Assembly: GCA_964626015.1 (NCBI GenBank)
Contig: CAZVCC010000034.1
Span: 1 to 35,700 of the forward strand
DNA length: 35,700 bases
Source: CAIKZJ01 sp964626015
GTDB taxonomy: Bacteria > Bacteroidota > Ignavibacteria > Tepidaquicellales > Tepidaquicellaceae
Direction: 5' to 3'
The position numbers and the translations under genes were made by a program. Shown here piece by piece: positions 9,002 to 16,065 of the stretch. Numbering within the stretch: position 1 is the first letter of the stretch; every line of letters begins with the position of its first letter. The notes under the pieces were generated by a model. It was not told the origin of the DNA. It searched no databases and saw only the letters and a list, made by a program, of their open reading frames with translations.

Positions 9002-10765
9002 TTACTTTACCAGCAGCATTTTCTTTACACCGCTGTAATTACCTGCTTGTATCTTGTAGAAGTAAACTCCGCTCGGGAACTCTGAGGCATTCCATCTTAT
9101 CGTATGATTACCTGCCGTATAAAATTCGTTTGTTAATAATGAAACCTCTTTTCCTGATACATCAAAGATTTTTAAAACTACCCGTGATGCTTCTTTAAGA
9201 TCAAAACTTATATTCGTCTCTGGATTGAATGGATTCGGATAGTTTTGATACAGCCCAAAACTACTTATCGTAACCTCGGTGGGATTAATTCCTGTAAATG
9301 TAGATTTAAGCTTTACGTTATACGTAACCGCTGAATCCATGAAAACTTGTATTCCGGTAATCGTTTTTGAAAAATAATTTGGAGCAGTAAAAGTTAATGA
9401 ATATGTGCCGGGAGCAAGCATTCTGTGATAATCACCGCATACTGAATCCGAATAAATCCATGTCGAATCGTTTTGCCCGACCGTGTATATTTTTGCTTTG
9501 ATGGGCGCACCCGAAACAGAGTCTGTAACAATGCCGCGAACTCCGTTCAAAGTCTCTTTAATAAAATAAAGGAATGACCTGAAATTGTAATTCCAGTAAG
9601 TTGGAAGGTTCGCCTGAGGTACCAGTTTTGTGCTTGATATTTCGAGACAAACTTCTCTCCCTCCGGCAAAATATGTCATGTAATCCTGTCTCCCGCCGTA
9701 AACGTAATACCACGAATAACCGTTAACTATCCCGGGGATGTTGGGATATCCCAAATTATCATCAAGATATGATGAAGGTGAATATCTGTGAACAGTATCT
9801 ACATACCTTCTTCCAAGATTTATATACCATGCGTCGTCTGGATGAAGTGCAGCTTTGCAATCCCATGGATAATTAAACACTTCAGCTCCTCCGTGAAAGT
9901 TCATTGATAAAGTAAAATTGAACTGTCTCATTATATTCATCATTGCAATTGTTTCTGGCTGCCACGTTCCTGTTGGATTCGGTCCCGCCACCGGGTCGGG
10001 GAAGTTTCTGTTAATGTCTATCGAATTTGCATTATATCTCCATGAACCCGTTACAGTGTTATCTCCTCCGTGGTAAGTTCCGTCGGGATTCGCGAGAGGA
10101 TTAATCCATATTTCGCAGTTCTTTACAAGGTTTGTTATTAATGCATTGCTCCCGTTCCCGCTTAATAGTGTGTCAATAAGCCTTAGCATTAATACATATC
10201 CTGTTGTCTCGTCACCGTGCATTGAAGACGTGTACATGAACCTCGGTTTTGGTTTTCTGAAATTTACACTATCGCTTATCACTGCAAATAGTAGTTGTCT
10301 TCCCTGAACCGTTGTGCCTGCATTGTGAATCCTGCAAAGATTAGGATATGCAGCCGCAAAATTGCTCATCATCGTTACGTATGCAGGGTAAGTCGGATAT
10401 ACATCCCATGCCGTGATTTGTTCTATATTATCGGATGTGATAATATTCTCAGCATCACCCGGATGCTTCAGTAATTCAAATTCAATTCCTTGCTTTGAAA
10501 AGTAATCCATCTCTTCGGAGTTTGCATAAGCATAAACCTCAAAATAAAATATGCGGTTCAACACATTATCAATAGATATGTGTTTCCCAAGATCATTAAT
10601 TCTATCCTTGGAGTTTGAGTTGAACCTGAAATACAATTCTCCTTTAGTCTTTAAGCTATATTCAACTTTTTCTTTCTGTGAGGAATAGCTTTGTAAATTT
10701 TGTGAGTAAGAATTGCTCGTAATAATTATTGCAATTAGCAGGAAAAGAGGCAGAAATTTATTCAT
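9002..10765 (-). CDS. Secreted M14 zinc carboxypeptidase with T9SS sorting domain
   Basis: 587 residues. A signal peptide covers roughly residues 1-21. The M14 catalytic domain has zinc ligands H183 and E186 (MHGDE) and H291 (NFHGG), the substrate-binding N252-R253 (DINRNF) and the general-base Glu at 375 (REVCLEIS). A carboxypeptidase-regulatory-like beta-sandwich follows (about 409-490). The C-terminal ~80 residues are a T9SS type A sorting domain (YQNYPNPFNP, then KIFDVSGKEV and GVYFYKI). The protein should cross the outer membrane through type IX secretion and be released or surface-attached. It probably removes C-terminal residues from external peptides; residue preference cannot be read from the sequence. 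Confidence 0.95.
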   Translation of the reverse strand: MNKFLPLFLLIAIIITSNSYSQNLQSYSSQKEKVEYSLKTKGELYFRFNSNSKDRINDLGKHISIDNVLNRIFYFEVYAYANSEEMDYFSKQGIEFELLKHPGDAENIITSDNIEQITAWDVYPTYPAYVTMMSNFAAAYPNLCRIHNAGTTVQGRQLLFAVISDSVNFRKPKPRFMYTSSMHGDETTGYVLMLRLIDTLLSGNGSNALITNLVKNCEIWINPLANPDGTYHGGDNTVTGSWRYNANSIDINRNFPDPVAGPNPTGTWQPETIAMMNIMRQFNFTLSMNFHGGAEVFNYPWDCKAALHPDDAWYINLGRRYVDTVHRYSPSSYLDDNLGYPNIPGIVNGYSWYYVYGGRQDYMTYFAGGREVCLEISSTKLVPQANLPTYWNYNFRSFLYFIKETLNGVRGIVTDSVSGAPIKAKIYTVGQNDSTWIYSDSVCGDYHRMLAPGTYSLTFTAPNYFSKTITGIQVFMDSAVTYNVKLKSTFTGINPTEVTISSFGLYQNYPNPFNPETNISFDLKEASRVVLKIFDVSGKEVSLLTNEFYTAGNHTIRWNASEFPSGVYFYKIQAGNYSGVKKMLLVK

Positions 10766-10920
10766 TTGAGTATTATTTTAAATATTTATTGGTAAAATTA
10801 CTAAATTATATCCCATTTTGAAATGTAAAACAACAATATGTTTCTATCCCTAAAAATTAAATAAAAATTCTATCTATTAACAGCGAGTTTAATAATTATC
10901 TATGCTCTCTTTGTCACAGA

Positions 10921-10941
10921 TCCGCCGTCTCAATGGGCGGA
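10921..10941. repeat. Small GC-rich hairpin in AT-rich spacer
   Basis: TCCGCC (10921-10926) pairs with GGCGGA (10936-10941) across a 9-nt loop. The following CTTGGCGAGCCTTGCGG is locally GC-rich and resembles dispersed intergenic filler seen in related genomes. No T-tract follows, so it is not a standard terminator. Confidence 0.5.
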
Positions 10942-10969
10942 CAACCTATGTCTTCTTGGCGAGCCTTGC

Positions 10970-11049
10970 GGTAAAATCTTATTTATATAATCATTTCTAA
11001 TCTGTGCAAATCATAATTATTCAGCTCATTCAGAGTGCAAGATTTTACC
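10970..11049. repeat. 80-bp segment bounded by perfect 11-bp inverted repeats
   Basis: GGTAAAATCTT at 10970-10980 is matched exactly by AAGATTTTACC at 11039-11049. The 58-bp interior includes AATCTGTGCAAATC. There is no ORF and no clear target-site duplication. Confidence 0.6.
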
Positions 11050-11169
11050 CTTTCTTAAAATCGATAAGAAAATTTCCTAAAATTGCATTTGTTTTTAATT
11101 TGAATGTAATTCTTAAATTTCATATATTTACTATTCTTGTAAAAACACTAAAAACTTTATTTTTATACT

Positions 11170-12591
11170 ATGCCTGAAAGCGGCACTAATATTGGTAAAA
11201 TAATTCAAGTTATAGGTCCGGTTATTGATGTGGACTTCAGCGAAGGCAAGCTTCCTGAAATTAATAACGCTCTTAGAATTAAAAGAATTAATCTCGAAGG
11301 TGTTGAAGAACTCTTGGTTACTGAAGTGCAGCAGCATTTAGGTGAAAACAGAGTCAGAACTGTTGCTATGGATTCAACTGACGGTTTAGTTAGAGGTATG
11401 GACGTTGTTGATACAGGAGAACCGATTATGATTCCTGTCGGACAGGAAGTACTCGGAAGACTTATTAATGTTATCGGTGATACTATCGACGGAAAGGAAC
11501 CGCTAAAGACAAGTATGAAATATCCTATTCACCGAGATCCTCCCAAAATGACAGCTCTTTCAACTAAGAAAGAAATGTTTGAAACCGGCATTAAAGTCAT
11601 TGACTTAATAGAACCCTACACAAAGGGCGGTAAAACAGGCCTTTTCGGCGGTGCTGGAGTTGGTAAAACAGTTATCATTCAGGAGCTTATTCACAACATT
11701 GCAAAACAGCATGGCGGTTATTCAGTGTTTGCTGGTGTTGGTGAAAGAACAAGAGAAGGAAATGACTTATATCTCGAAATGACTGAATCAGGTGTTATAA
11801 AAAACACCGCTCTCGTATTCGGTCAAATGAATGAACCCCCAGGTGCGAGGCAGAGGATTGGTCTAACAGGTCTTACCATCGCCGAATACTTTAGGGATGA
11901 ACTCGGAAAAGACGTTCTTTTATTTATAGATAATATTTTCAGATTTACACAGGCTGGCTCGGAAGTATCAGCTCTGCTCGGGCGTATGCCTTCTGCTGTA
12001 GGATATCAACCGACTCTTGCCACGGAAATGGGTCAGTTACAGGAAAGAATCACTTCGACTATGAAGGGTTCGATTACTTCTATTCAGGCAGTTTACGTTC
12101 CTGCTGACGACTATACAGACCCTGCTCCTGCTACTACGTTTGCTCACCTTGACGCTACAACGGAATTGTCAAGAAAGATTACCGAGCTTGGTATTTATCC
12201 TGCGGTTGATCCTTTAACATCAACTTCAAGAATACTCGACCCGTTAATCGTCGGTGATGAGCATTACAACGTTGCTCAGGGTGTTAAGAAAATTCTTCAG
12301 AACTATCAGGACCTTCAGGACATTATTAATATCCTTGGTATTGATGAGCTCTCAGACGATGATAAAATCGTTGTCGCAAGAGCAAGAAGAATTCAGCGAT
12401 TTCTTTCACAACCGTTTTCTGTCGCTGAACAGTTTACTGGACTTCAGGGAAGATACGTAAAACTTGAAGATACTATTAAAGGGTTCAAAGGTATATTAAA
12501 CGGTGATTATGACGATTTACCCGAGCAGGCATTCATGCTCGTCGGTACTATTGAAGATGCTGTTGAAAAAGCTAAAAAGCTTAGGGATTAA
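11170..12591 (+). CDS. atpD: F1Fo ATP synthase subunit beta
   Basis: 473 residues. The beta-subunit P-loop GGAGVGKT lies at 160-167, followed by GERTREG, the ALLGRMPSAVGYQPTLA stretch and the catalytic-site region. The C-terminal LSDDDK segment corresponds to the DELSEED lever. It catalyses ATP synthesis or hydrolysis in the F1 head, on the cytoplasmic side of the inner membrane. Only atpC follows: the remaining subunit genes are not in the window, so atpDC is a detached cluster, as is common in the Chlorobi/Bacteroidota lineage. A 404-bp spacer containing the likely promoter precedes it. Confidence 0.98.
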   Translation: MPESGTNIGKIIQVIGPVIDVDFSEGKLPEINNALRIKRINLEGVEELLVTEVQQHLGENRVRTVAMDSTDGLVRGMDVVDTGEPIMIPVGQEVLGRLINVIGDTIDGKEPLKTSMKYPIHRDPPKMTALSTKKEMFETGIKVIDLIEPYTKGGKTGLFGGAGVGKTVIIQELIHNIAKQHGGYSVFAGVGERTREGNDLYLEMTESGVIKNTALVFGQMNEPPGARQRIGLTGLTIAEYFRDELGKDVLLFIDNIFRFTQAGSEVSALLGRMPSAVGYQPTLATEMGQLQERITSTMKGSITSIQAVYVPADDYTDPAPATTFAHLDATTELSRKITELGIYPAVDPLTSTSRILDPLIVGDEHYNVAQGVKKILQNYQDLQDIINILGIDELSDDDKIVVARARRIQRFLSQPFSVAEQFTGLQGRYVKLEDTIKGFKGILNGDYDDLPEQAFMLVGTIEDAVEKAKKLRD

Positions 12592-12608
12592 TTCTTAATA
12601 AGAAAGAA

Positions 12609-13019
12609 TTGGACAAACTTCTTGATATTGAAATAGTCAGCCCCGAAAAGCTGGTGTATAAAGGTACGGGAAAAGTTCTTACTGTTCCCGGTGTTGATGG
12701 AAGGTTTCAGGTTTTGAACATGCATGCTGCAATGATCTCTATGTTTGAAACAGGTATAATAACAGTGGAAGACGAAAAGGGTGAAAAGATAAACTTTTCT
12801 ACACGCGGTGGTGTTGCAGAAGTAAAGAAGAATAAGATAGTTGTTCTCGCAGATGCTGCCGAAGCAAAAGAAGATATTGACGTTGAAAGAGCACAGAAAT
12901 CGATGGATAGAGCAAACGCTAGATTAAAAGAAGGCGGCAAAGATATTGACAGGGAACGCGCAAAATATTCTCTGCAAAGAGCCCATATAAGATTAAAAGT
13001 CGCCGGTGTAATTAAATAA
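12609..13019 (+). CDS. atpC: F1Fo ATP synthase subunit epsilon
   Basis: 136 residues from a TTG codon at 12609. No earlier in-frame ATG fits, and the next Met falls well inside the conserved N-terminal beta-sandwich, so TTG is the best start. The N-terminal domain (LDIEIVSPEKLVYKG, VPGVDGRFQVLNMHA, FSTRGGVAEV) and the C-terminal two-helix domain rich in Arg/Ala are both present. It is the regulatory central-stalk subunit that couples F1 to the rotor. It begins 17 bases after atpD ends and is presumably cotranscribed. Confidence 0.95.
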   Translation: MDKLLDIEIVSPEKLVYKGTGKVLTVPGVDGRFQVLNMHAAMISMFETGIITVEDEKGEKINFSTRGGVAEVKKNKIVVLADAAEAKEDIDVERAQKSMDRANARLKEGGKDIDRERAKYSLQRAHIRLKVAGVIK

Positions 13020-13047
13020 TATTAGTTGTTAACTATCAGCTAAAAGA

Positions 13048-13119
13048 GGGGATGTAGCTCAGGGGTAGAGCAACTGCCTTTTAAGCAGTGGGTCGGAGGT
13101 TCGATTCCTCCCATCCTCA
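13048..13119 (+). tRNA. tRNA-Lys (anticodon UUU)
   Basis: A full cloverleaf can be drawn. Acceptor GGGGATG pairs with CATCCTC (one G-U), the D-stem is GCTC/GAGC, the anticodon stem is ACTGC/GCAGT with loop CTTTTAA (anticodon TTT), and the T-stem is GGAGG/CCTCC with loop TTCGATT. The discriminator base is A. The 3' CCA is not encoded (CAA follows), so it must be added by tRNA nucleotidyltransferase. It lies 28 bp after atpC. Confidence 0.97.
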
Positions 13120-13123
13120 CAAG

Positions 13124-13154
13124 AAAACCGAATAAGTAATTATTCGGTTTTTTT
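13124..13154 (+). terminator. Intrinsic terminator after tRNA-Lys
   Basis: A 12-bp stem (AAAACCGAATAA at 13124-13135, TTATTCGGTTTT at 13140-13151) closes on a GTAA tetraloop of the GNRA type and runs into a T tract. It begins four bases after the tRNA end. Confidence 0.88.
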
Positions 13155-13212
13155 ATTATTGACTATTTACTTCTAAGTAACTTAACTAAGTTTATGTTTT
13201 TTCAATTAAATT

Positions 13213-13250
13213 AAATCCGTGAAAATCCGTAAAATCCGTGAAAATCAGCG
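13213..13250. repeat. Short direct repeats of the AAATCCGTG type
   Basis: Four near-copies of AAATCCGTG-like units occur in a row (AAATCCGTG, AAAATCCGT, AAAATCCGTG, AAAATCAGCG), with a spacing of about 9-10 bp. Related AATCTGTG elements appear at about 10998 and 33394. These look like dispersed intergenic repeats rather than coding sequence. Confidence 0.65.
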
Positions 13251-13307
13251 TTCTATTATATTCCTAAGTTTCTTATTTCCTTAATTCCACACTTGGAATT
13301 GGGGGCT

Positions 13308-13344
13308 ATCAACTATCAACCAAAATCTATCAACTGACAACTAA
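13308..13344. repeat. CTATCAAC-type simple repeats before lpxA-like gene
   Basis: The octamer CTATCAAC recurs (CTATCAACTATCAAC, then CTATCAACTGACAACTA) within about 40 bp; a related AACTATCAGC lies at about 13031 just before the tRNA. Function unknown; probably dispersed intergenic repeats. Confidence 0.55.
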
Positions 13345-13387
13345 GTGATTGGCTTTTTTCTTTTCCTTTAAGCAATTAACTTTGTAT

Positions 13388-14149
13388 ATGAATAATATTA
13401 GCAGTAAAGCAAAGATTGGAAATAATGTAGATATAAAAAGTTTCGTCACCATAGATGACGACGTCGAAATCGGAAACAATGTCTATTTAGGTCCCTGTGT
13501 TTATGTCGGTAATGGTTCCAGAATCTCCGATAACGTAAAAATCTTTCACGGTGGCAGTATTGCCTCACACCCCCACTCCACAAGCTTTAAAGATGAAATA
13601 TCGACTGTCGAAATTGGCGAAGGTACTCTCATAAAAGAATTCTCTACAATCAGCCGAGCTACAAAGTACAGCTATCGGACAATTGTCGGCAAGAACTGCT
13701 ACATAATGAATTACGTTCACGTCGCTCATGACAACATCTTAGGTGATAACGTAGTACTTACTAACGGTGTCGGACTGGGAGGACATGTAACCATCGGCTC
13801 ACACACAACTATTGGCGGTATTGTTGGTGTACATCAATTCTGTAAAATTGGTGAATATTGCATGGTTGAATCCAATACAAAAGTAACTAAGGATATTCCT
13901 CCATTTACCTTGGTTGGCAGAGCCCCGCAAAGATTCATCGGTTTAAATTATATCGGTCTTAAAAGAAATGGTTTCTCTACAGAAACAATTTCTAAAATCA
14001 GAGAAGCATACAGGATTATCTATGACCCAAAACTAAACTTCAAAGATTCATTGAAAAAGCTTACTGACGAAATGGAAATTAAAGATGAAATTAAAACTAT
14101 TCATGATTTTATAGTAAGTACTACTCGGGGAATTATTCCAAAAATCTAA
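13388..14149 (+). CDS. lpxA: LpxA-like acyl-ACP--UDP-GlcNAc O-acyltransferase
   Basis: 253 residues from the ATG at 13388. An in-frame upstream ATG at 13349 would only add an unconserved extension. It has left-handed beta-helix hexapeptide repeats, then an LpxA-type helical C-terminus (GLKRNGFS, IREAYRIIY, STTRGII). H114 (VAHD), H133 (GGHV) and Q150 (VHQFC) match E. coli H125, H144 and Q161. However, the usual PQDxKYxGE segment is replaced by PHSTSFKDE, and the second Arg of the KRRGF motif is Asn194. It may therefore be a paralogue with altered acyl or sugar specificity. The lpxD, lpxC and fabZ genes that often accompany lpxA are not nearby. Confidence 0.8.
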   Translation: MNNISSKAKIGNNVDIKSFVTIDDDVEIGNNVYLGPCVYVGNGSRISDNVKIFHGGSIASHPHSTSFKDEISTVEIGEGTLIKEFSTISRATKYSYRTIVGKNCYIMNYVHVAHDNILGDNVVLTNGVGLGGHVTIGSHTTIGGIVGVHQFCKIGEYCMVESNTKVTKDIPPFTLVGRAPQRFIGLNYIGLKRNGFSTETISKIREAYRIIYDPKLNFKDSLKKLTDEMEIKDEIKTIHDFIVSTTRGIIPKI

Positions 14150-14194
14150 CAGGGAACTTTTTCCGGAAAATTTTGTTTCAATTTAAGATAAATA

Positions 14195-14229
14195 AAATTT
14201 GTCATTTTCATAGCATAACTGACAAATTT
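14195..14229. repeat. 10-bp inverted repeat downstream of lpxA-like gene
   Basis: AAATTTGTCA (14195-14204) and TGACAAATTT (14220-14229) are perfect complements around a 15-nt spacer. There is no T-run beyond the right arm, so a canonical terminator is doubtful; it could be an RNA 3'-end hairpin or an operator. Confidence 0.6.
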
Positions 14230-14265
14230 CCTGGGAACACAATTCTTATACAACAATCCAATAAA

Positions 14266-14309
14266 AGTACGGTAATAGTTCGGTAATACTACGGTAATAG
14301 TACGGACTA
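14266..14309. repeat. Tandem array of 11-bp units (AGTACGGTAAT)
   Basis: There are three and a half units with an exact 11-bp period: AGTACGGTAAT, AGTTCGGTAAT, ACTACGGTAAT, then AGTACGG. Immediately after (14313-14331), a segment reading CGTATTACC and ACCGTATTA is partly complementary to the units and could fold back on them. Confidence 0.85.
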
Positions 14310-14451
14310 TCTTCGTATTACCACCGTATTAACATCGCAATAGAGTCCATTTTTCTACCACCTCTGCTAACCCTCAATTTAAGAGAGATTTCTTTTGTAT
14401 TTCACTATTCCCAAAGCAAATGTTGATTTTCTTTGTAAGTTTTTCTTTATT

Positions 14452-14478
14452 TTGTTAAATTATCTCTTAATTTAACAA
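14452..14478. promoter_or_regulatory. Perfect 11-bp inverted repeat just upstream of the 158-residue gene
   Basis: TTGTTAAATTA (14452-14462) and TAATTTAACAA (14468-14478) are separated by TCTCT. The right arm ends 19 bp before the start codon, a position suited to an operator or a 5'-UTR hairpin. A related CAATTTAAGAGA occurs about 80 bp upstream. Confidence 0.6.
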
Positions 14479-14497
14479 CATATAACAAGTATCTAAA

Positions 14498-14974
14498 ATG
14501 GGTAAAGAAATATTAGAAAGAGCAAAAGAAGCTGCAAAAGGCGCAGTTTCAGGAGTAACAGAACAGATTATTAGTTTCAAAGACAATTATCTTGGAGAAG
14601 AGCAGAATGAAATAAATGAAGATTTCAAAGAAGCAGGTTCAGGTAAAATTAAGGAAATAATGGAAAGCATTAATGAATCTATATCTCTTATTACTTCTTC
14701 GGGTTATGAATTTAAAGGTATTGGTGTTGCTCTCGGACTTACCCCATCAATCGCATTATCATTCCACTATATTAAGGATATTACTGAGGAGGAAAGGGAA
14801 TCTATCCTTAAACAGGCTGAGGATAAAAAGACTATTAAAATTGTTCTTAAAATGCTTTTCAAAGCTGGTGATTTCTATCGCTCTATACAGCTCGGGGATT
14901 ATGCGCTCGATGCTGTGGAAATGAAACTGGGACTTTCTCTCGGTATGAGCCTTACTTTCAAAAAAATATCATAA
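14498..14974 (+). CDS. Hypothetical 158-residue protein with internal duplication
   Basis: I do not recognise a family. There is no signal peptide or clear membrane segment. Residues 1-45 are a charged, helix-prone region (EILERAKEAAKGAVSG). Residues 51-92 and 113-157 look like two copies of one unit: each starts with IK, has a helix, then a Gly/Asp-Tyr, then a hydrophobic strand with LGL, and ends L-[ST]-F-x-x-I (GIGVALGLTPSIALSFHYI against DAVEMKLGLSLGMSLTFKKI). A two-repeat alpha/beta fold is therefore likely. It is preceded by an unusual concentration of repeats and followed by a strong terminator, so it is probably monocistronic. It is a real gene by codon use, position and signals; function unknown. 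Confidence 0.8.
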   Translation: MGKEILERAKEAAKGAVSGVTEQIISFKDNYLGEEQNEINEDFKEAGSGKIKEIMESINESISLITSSGYEFKGIGVALGLTPSIALSFHYIKDITEEERESILKQAEDKKTIKIVLKMLFKAGDFYRSIQLGDYALDAVEMKLGLSLGMSLTFKKIS

Positions 14975-14983
14975 TTGTTTAAA

Positions 14984-15014
14984 ACCTGCTGTTCCATAAG
15001 AACAGCAGGTCTTT
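14984..15014. terminator. Bidirectional intrinsic terminator
   Basis: An 11-bp perfect stem ACCTGCTGTTC (14984-14994) / GAACAGCAGGT (15000-15010) has a 5-nt loop and sits between the convergent 158-residue gene and mdh. On the minus strand it is followed by TTTTAAAC; on the plus strand by CTTTCAT. Confidence 0.85.
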
Positions 15015-15982
15015 CATACAATCGACTTATACGAATATTTCTTCTTAAATAAATCCAGATCATCAAGCACTCTCATTAATTCTACTACATCCCTCGCAGA
15101 TTTCCTTACCATACTCATTTCTTCATCATTCAGTTTTAATTCGATAACTTTTTCGATTCCATTCTTGCCAAGTACCACAGGTACGCCAAGATGCAAATCC
15201 TTCAGCCCGTATTCGCCGTTTAGCGCTGCGCATACAGGGAAAATTCTTCTCTGATTTTTCACTACAGCTTCCGTCATCTGTGCAGCTGCCGCACCCGGTG
15301 CATACCATGCCGAAGTCCCCATCAAATTAACAAGCTCGCCGCCGCCTTTCTTTGTCCTTTCAATTATTCCGTCAAGTGTTTCCTTGTCGAGCAGTTCACT
15401 TATCGGTATTCCCGAAACCGTTGTGTACCTTGGCAGGGGAACCATTGAATCGCCGTGTCCACCCATAAGTATTGCATGTATACTCTTGGGTGAAATGTTA
15501 AGTGCATTCGCTATAAATGATTTATACCTTGCAGTATCTAAAATACCTGCCATTCCGAAAATTTTATTAGATGGGATTCCGTCCGCAGCAAGAAATGCCG
15601 CGTATGTCATCACGTCAAGCGGATTTGAAACTATTATTAGTATCGCTTCAGGTGAATATTTTACAATCTTCTCGGTTACGTCTTTAACTATTAATGCATT
15701 CGTCTTAATCAGGTCGTCCCTGCTCATCCCCGGTTTTCGCGGTAATCCTGCAGTTATTACAACAACTTGTGAATCTTTAGTATCTTCATATTCCACTCCC
15801 GCCGCATTTATTCTCGTATCAAAACTAAGTATGGGCGAAGTCTGCCATAGGTCAAGCGCCTTTCCTTTAGTAACATCTTTGTTCAAATCTACAATTACTA
15901 ATTCTTCAGCAAGTTCTTTCACCGCTATTTCATTCGCACATGTCGCCCCAACGTTTCCAGCTCCAACTACTGTAATTTTCAT
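15014..15982 (-). CDS. mdh: Malate dehydrogenase
   Basis: 322 residues. It has an NAD-binding Rossmann motif GAGNVG (7-12), the substrate loop GLPRKPGMSRDDL with the Arg pair expected for malate rather than lactate, and the catalytic His in GGHGDSMVPL. This is the LDH-like MDH type usual in Bacteroidota and Chlorobi. It interconverts malate and oxaloacetate in the TCA cycle or in reductive succinate formation. A Shine-Dalgarno (AAAGGA) precedes the ATG. It is downstream of the cytochrome/lipoprotein genes with an 83-bp gap and may have its own promoter. In carbon flow it could pair with the transcarboxylase operon further right. Confidence 0.97.
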   Translation of the reverse strand: MKITVVGAGNVGATCANEIAVKELAEELVIVDLNKDVTKGKALDLWQTSPILSFDTRINAAGVEYEDTKDSQVVVITAGLPRKPGMSRDDLIKTNALIVKDVTEKIVKYSPEAILIIVSNPLDVMTYAAFLAADGIPSNKIFGMAGILDTARYKSFIANALNISPKSIHAILMGGHGDSMVPLPRYTTVSGIPISELLDKETLDGIIERTKKGGGELVNLMGTSAWYAPGAAAAQMTEAVVKNQRRIFPVCAALNGEYGLKDLHLGVPVVLGKNGIEKVIELKLNDEEMSMVRKSARDVVELMRVLDDLDLFKKKYSYKSIV

Positions 15983-16065
15983 TACTCGTCCTTTCTGTTT
16001 TTATAGTAAATACTATTAACATTTATAATATTAAAAATATTATTGCATTAAGTAATTTACGAGTA

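Larger units (their letters stand above)
10766..11169. other. 404-bp intergenic region with repeats and hairpins, no gene
   Basis: Divergent region between the M14 peptidase and atpD. No convincing ORF is present. It holds a 6-bp GC-rich hairpin (10921-10941), an inverted pair GGTAAAATCTT / AAGATTTTACC enclosing about 58 bp (10970-11049), an AATCTGTGCAAATC element of the dispersed type (about 10998-11011), and a small hairpin TTTCTTA / TAAGAAA (11051-11071). A possible Bacteroidota-type promoter (TTG, about 20 bp, TATATTTA) lies shortly before atpD but is weak evidence. Confidence 0.6.
14150..14497. other. 348-bp repeat-dense intergenic region
   Basis: No gene is apparent. It holds an inverted repeat AAATTTGTCA / TGACAAATTT (14195-14229), an 11-bp tandem array (14266-14309) with partial inverted sequence after it, and an 11-bp perfect inverted repeat (14452-14478) ending 19 bp before the next start codon. 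Confidence 0.7.

Noticed and set aside
13349..13387. Earlier ATG start for the lpxA-like gene
   Set aside because: It adds a Phe-rich extension not seen in the family, and the ATG at 13388 aligns with the hexapeptide-repeat start.
15384..16019. Long plus-strand reading frame of about 211 codons
   Set aside because: It is antisense to mdh over its conserved catalytic domain and shows no protein-like motifs.
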